DNA of 64,000 nt from Bacteroides sp. 51. GTDB taxonomy: Bacteria > Bacteroidota > Bacteroidia > Bacteroidales > Bacteroidaceae. This document shows positions 63,738 to 64,000 of the stretch, piece by piece; position 1 is the stretch's first letter, and each line of letters opens with the position of its first letter. Both the position numbers and the translations under genes were made by a program. The notes beneath the pieces are model-generated. The model was given only the letters and a program-made list of their open reading frames with translations. It was not told the origin of the DNA and made no database searches. The stretch is from the NCBI RefSeq assembly GCF_010500965.1, contig NZ_QVMI01000038.1:1-64000 (forward strand), read 5' to 3'.

Positions 63738-64000
63738 TTATAATTCTTTTAATACATTCTCCATTCCGGCAACTTTTGCACAAGTCAGAATAGAAGTCAT
63801 AGAAACACCCAGGATACCATGCAAGTTTAGGTTCTGGCCTGTTAAGAACAAATTAGGGACTTGGGTTTGAGGCGCCAGAATGGTCAATAATGCATTATTA
63901 TAATCCTTGCGGATGCCATACGCCGAGCCTTTCCAGGTACCTGTATAATCACGATAAGTTAAGGGAGTTGTAGTGTGGAAACGTTCAATATTATCGCGCA
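63738..64000 (-). CDS. CrtI/phytoene-desaturase-like FAD oxidoreductase, C-terminal part (start outside window)
   Basis: The final 86 codons read LTYRDYTGTWKGSAYGIRKD, then APQTQVPNLFLTGQNLNLHG and ILGVSMTSILTCAKVAGMENV before the TAA at 63738. This is the FAD-binding C-terminus of phytoene desaturase or retinol-saturase-like enzymes. The gene continues upstream past base 64000. It is the third gene of the presumed polyene cluster. Confidence 0.85.
   Translation of the reverse strand, partial: RDNIERFHTTTPLTYRDYTGTWKGSAYGIRKDYNNALLTILAPQTQVPNLFLTGQNLNLHGILGVSMTSILTCAKVAGMENVLKEL

Overview
The window is bacterial chromosome from the order Bacteroidales. It looks closest to the Parabacteroides/Tannerellaceae or Dysgonomonadaceae type, and I infer that from gene content only. 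Supporting signs are the Bacteroidetes promoter form (a TAnnTTTG -7 box, sometimes with a TTG -33 box), few Shine-Dalgarno sites, many secreted proteins and lipoproteins, DUF4290, DUF4488, DUF3857 and meso-diaminopimelate dehydrogenase genes, and a dense set of extracellular glycoside hydrolases. No rRNA, tRNA, CRISPR array, intact transposase or prophage was seen.

Layout. 0-6 kb: end of a DnaB/Twinkle-like primase-helicase, then sppA, lpxK, a purine nucleoside phosphorylase gene and thiL. 6-8.3 kb: a multi-PAS histidine kinase that lacks its ATP-binding G1 box. 8.3-26.5 kb: carbohydrate region with a GH95 fucosidase, a GH28 pectinase, two convergent GH3 enzymes, an esterase and an acyltransferase. 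It also holds aldA-lutA-lutB-lutC, which would take L-lactaldehyde (from fucose or rhamnose) to lactate and then pyruvate; the fucosidase and pectinase could supply those sugars. 26.5-37.7 kb: a small VOC protein, oligopeptidase B, BON and Kbp-like proteins, gpmA, a peroxiredoxin, a degenerate sensor kinase and an M24 peptidase. 37.8-41.6 kb: an RNA-repair cassette (RNA ligase overlapping an HD-phosphoesterase/polynucleotide kinase) with its own promoter and a structured leader, facing the CCA-adding enzyme gene cca. 41.8-50 kb: a lipoprotein, a GNAT enzyme, ruvA, ddh, a pair of DUF3857/transglutaminase proteins (one catalytic, one not) and a TrhA-like membrane protein. 51-58 kb: a minus-strand envelope and translation block (tsaB, DUF4290, murA, rimM, M23 peptidase, dxr, rseP). 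58-61 kb: yicC, gmk, nadD and an AraC regulator. 61-64 kb: a 5'-truncated ATPase pseudogene, then fabG, a LolA-like gene and the end of a CrtI/phytoene-desaturase-like oxidoreductase. The last three look like the edge of an aryl-polyene/flexirubin-type cluster that continues past the window.

The intergenic DNA is unusually rich in inverted repeats. Four copies of a 73-82 bp REPIN-like element (two palindromic arms) lie near 18.6, 23.9, 49.4 and 63.0 kb. There is a 456 bp nested inverted-repeat structure at 18.7-19.2 kb, a perfect 41 bp inverted repeat at 51.05-51.15 kb inside other repeats, and three evenly spaced palindromes after the RNA-repair genes. Two repeats have entered coding sequence: one in the primase-helicase, and one that now supplies the N-terminus of LutA. 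The strongest leads are the RNA-repair cassette, the 18.7-19.2 kb structure, the REPIN-like family and the two catalytically impaired kinases.
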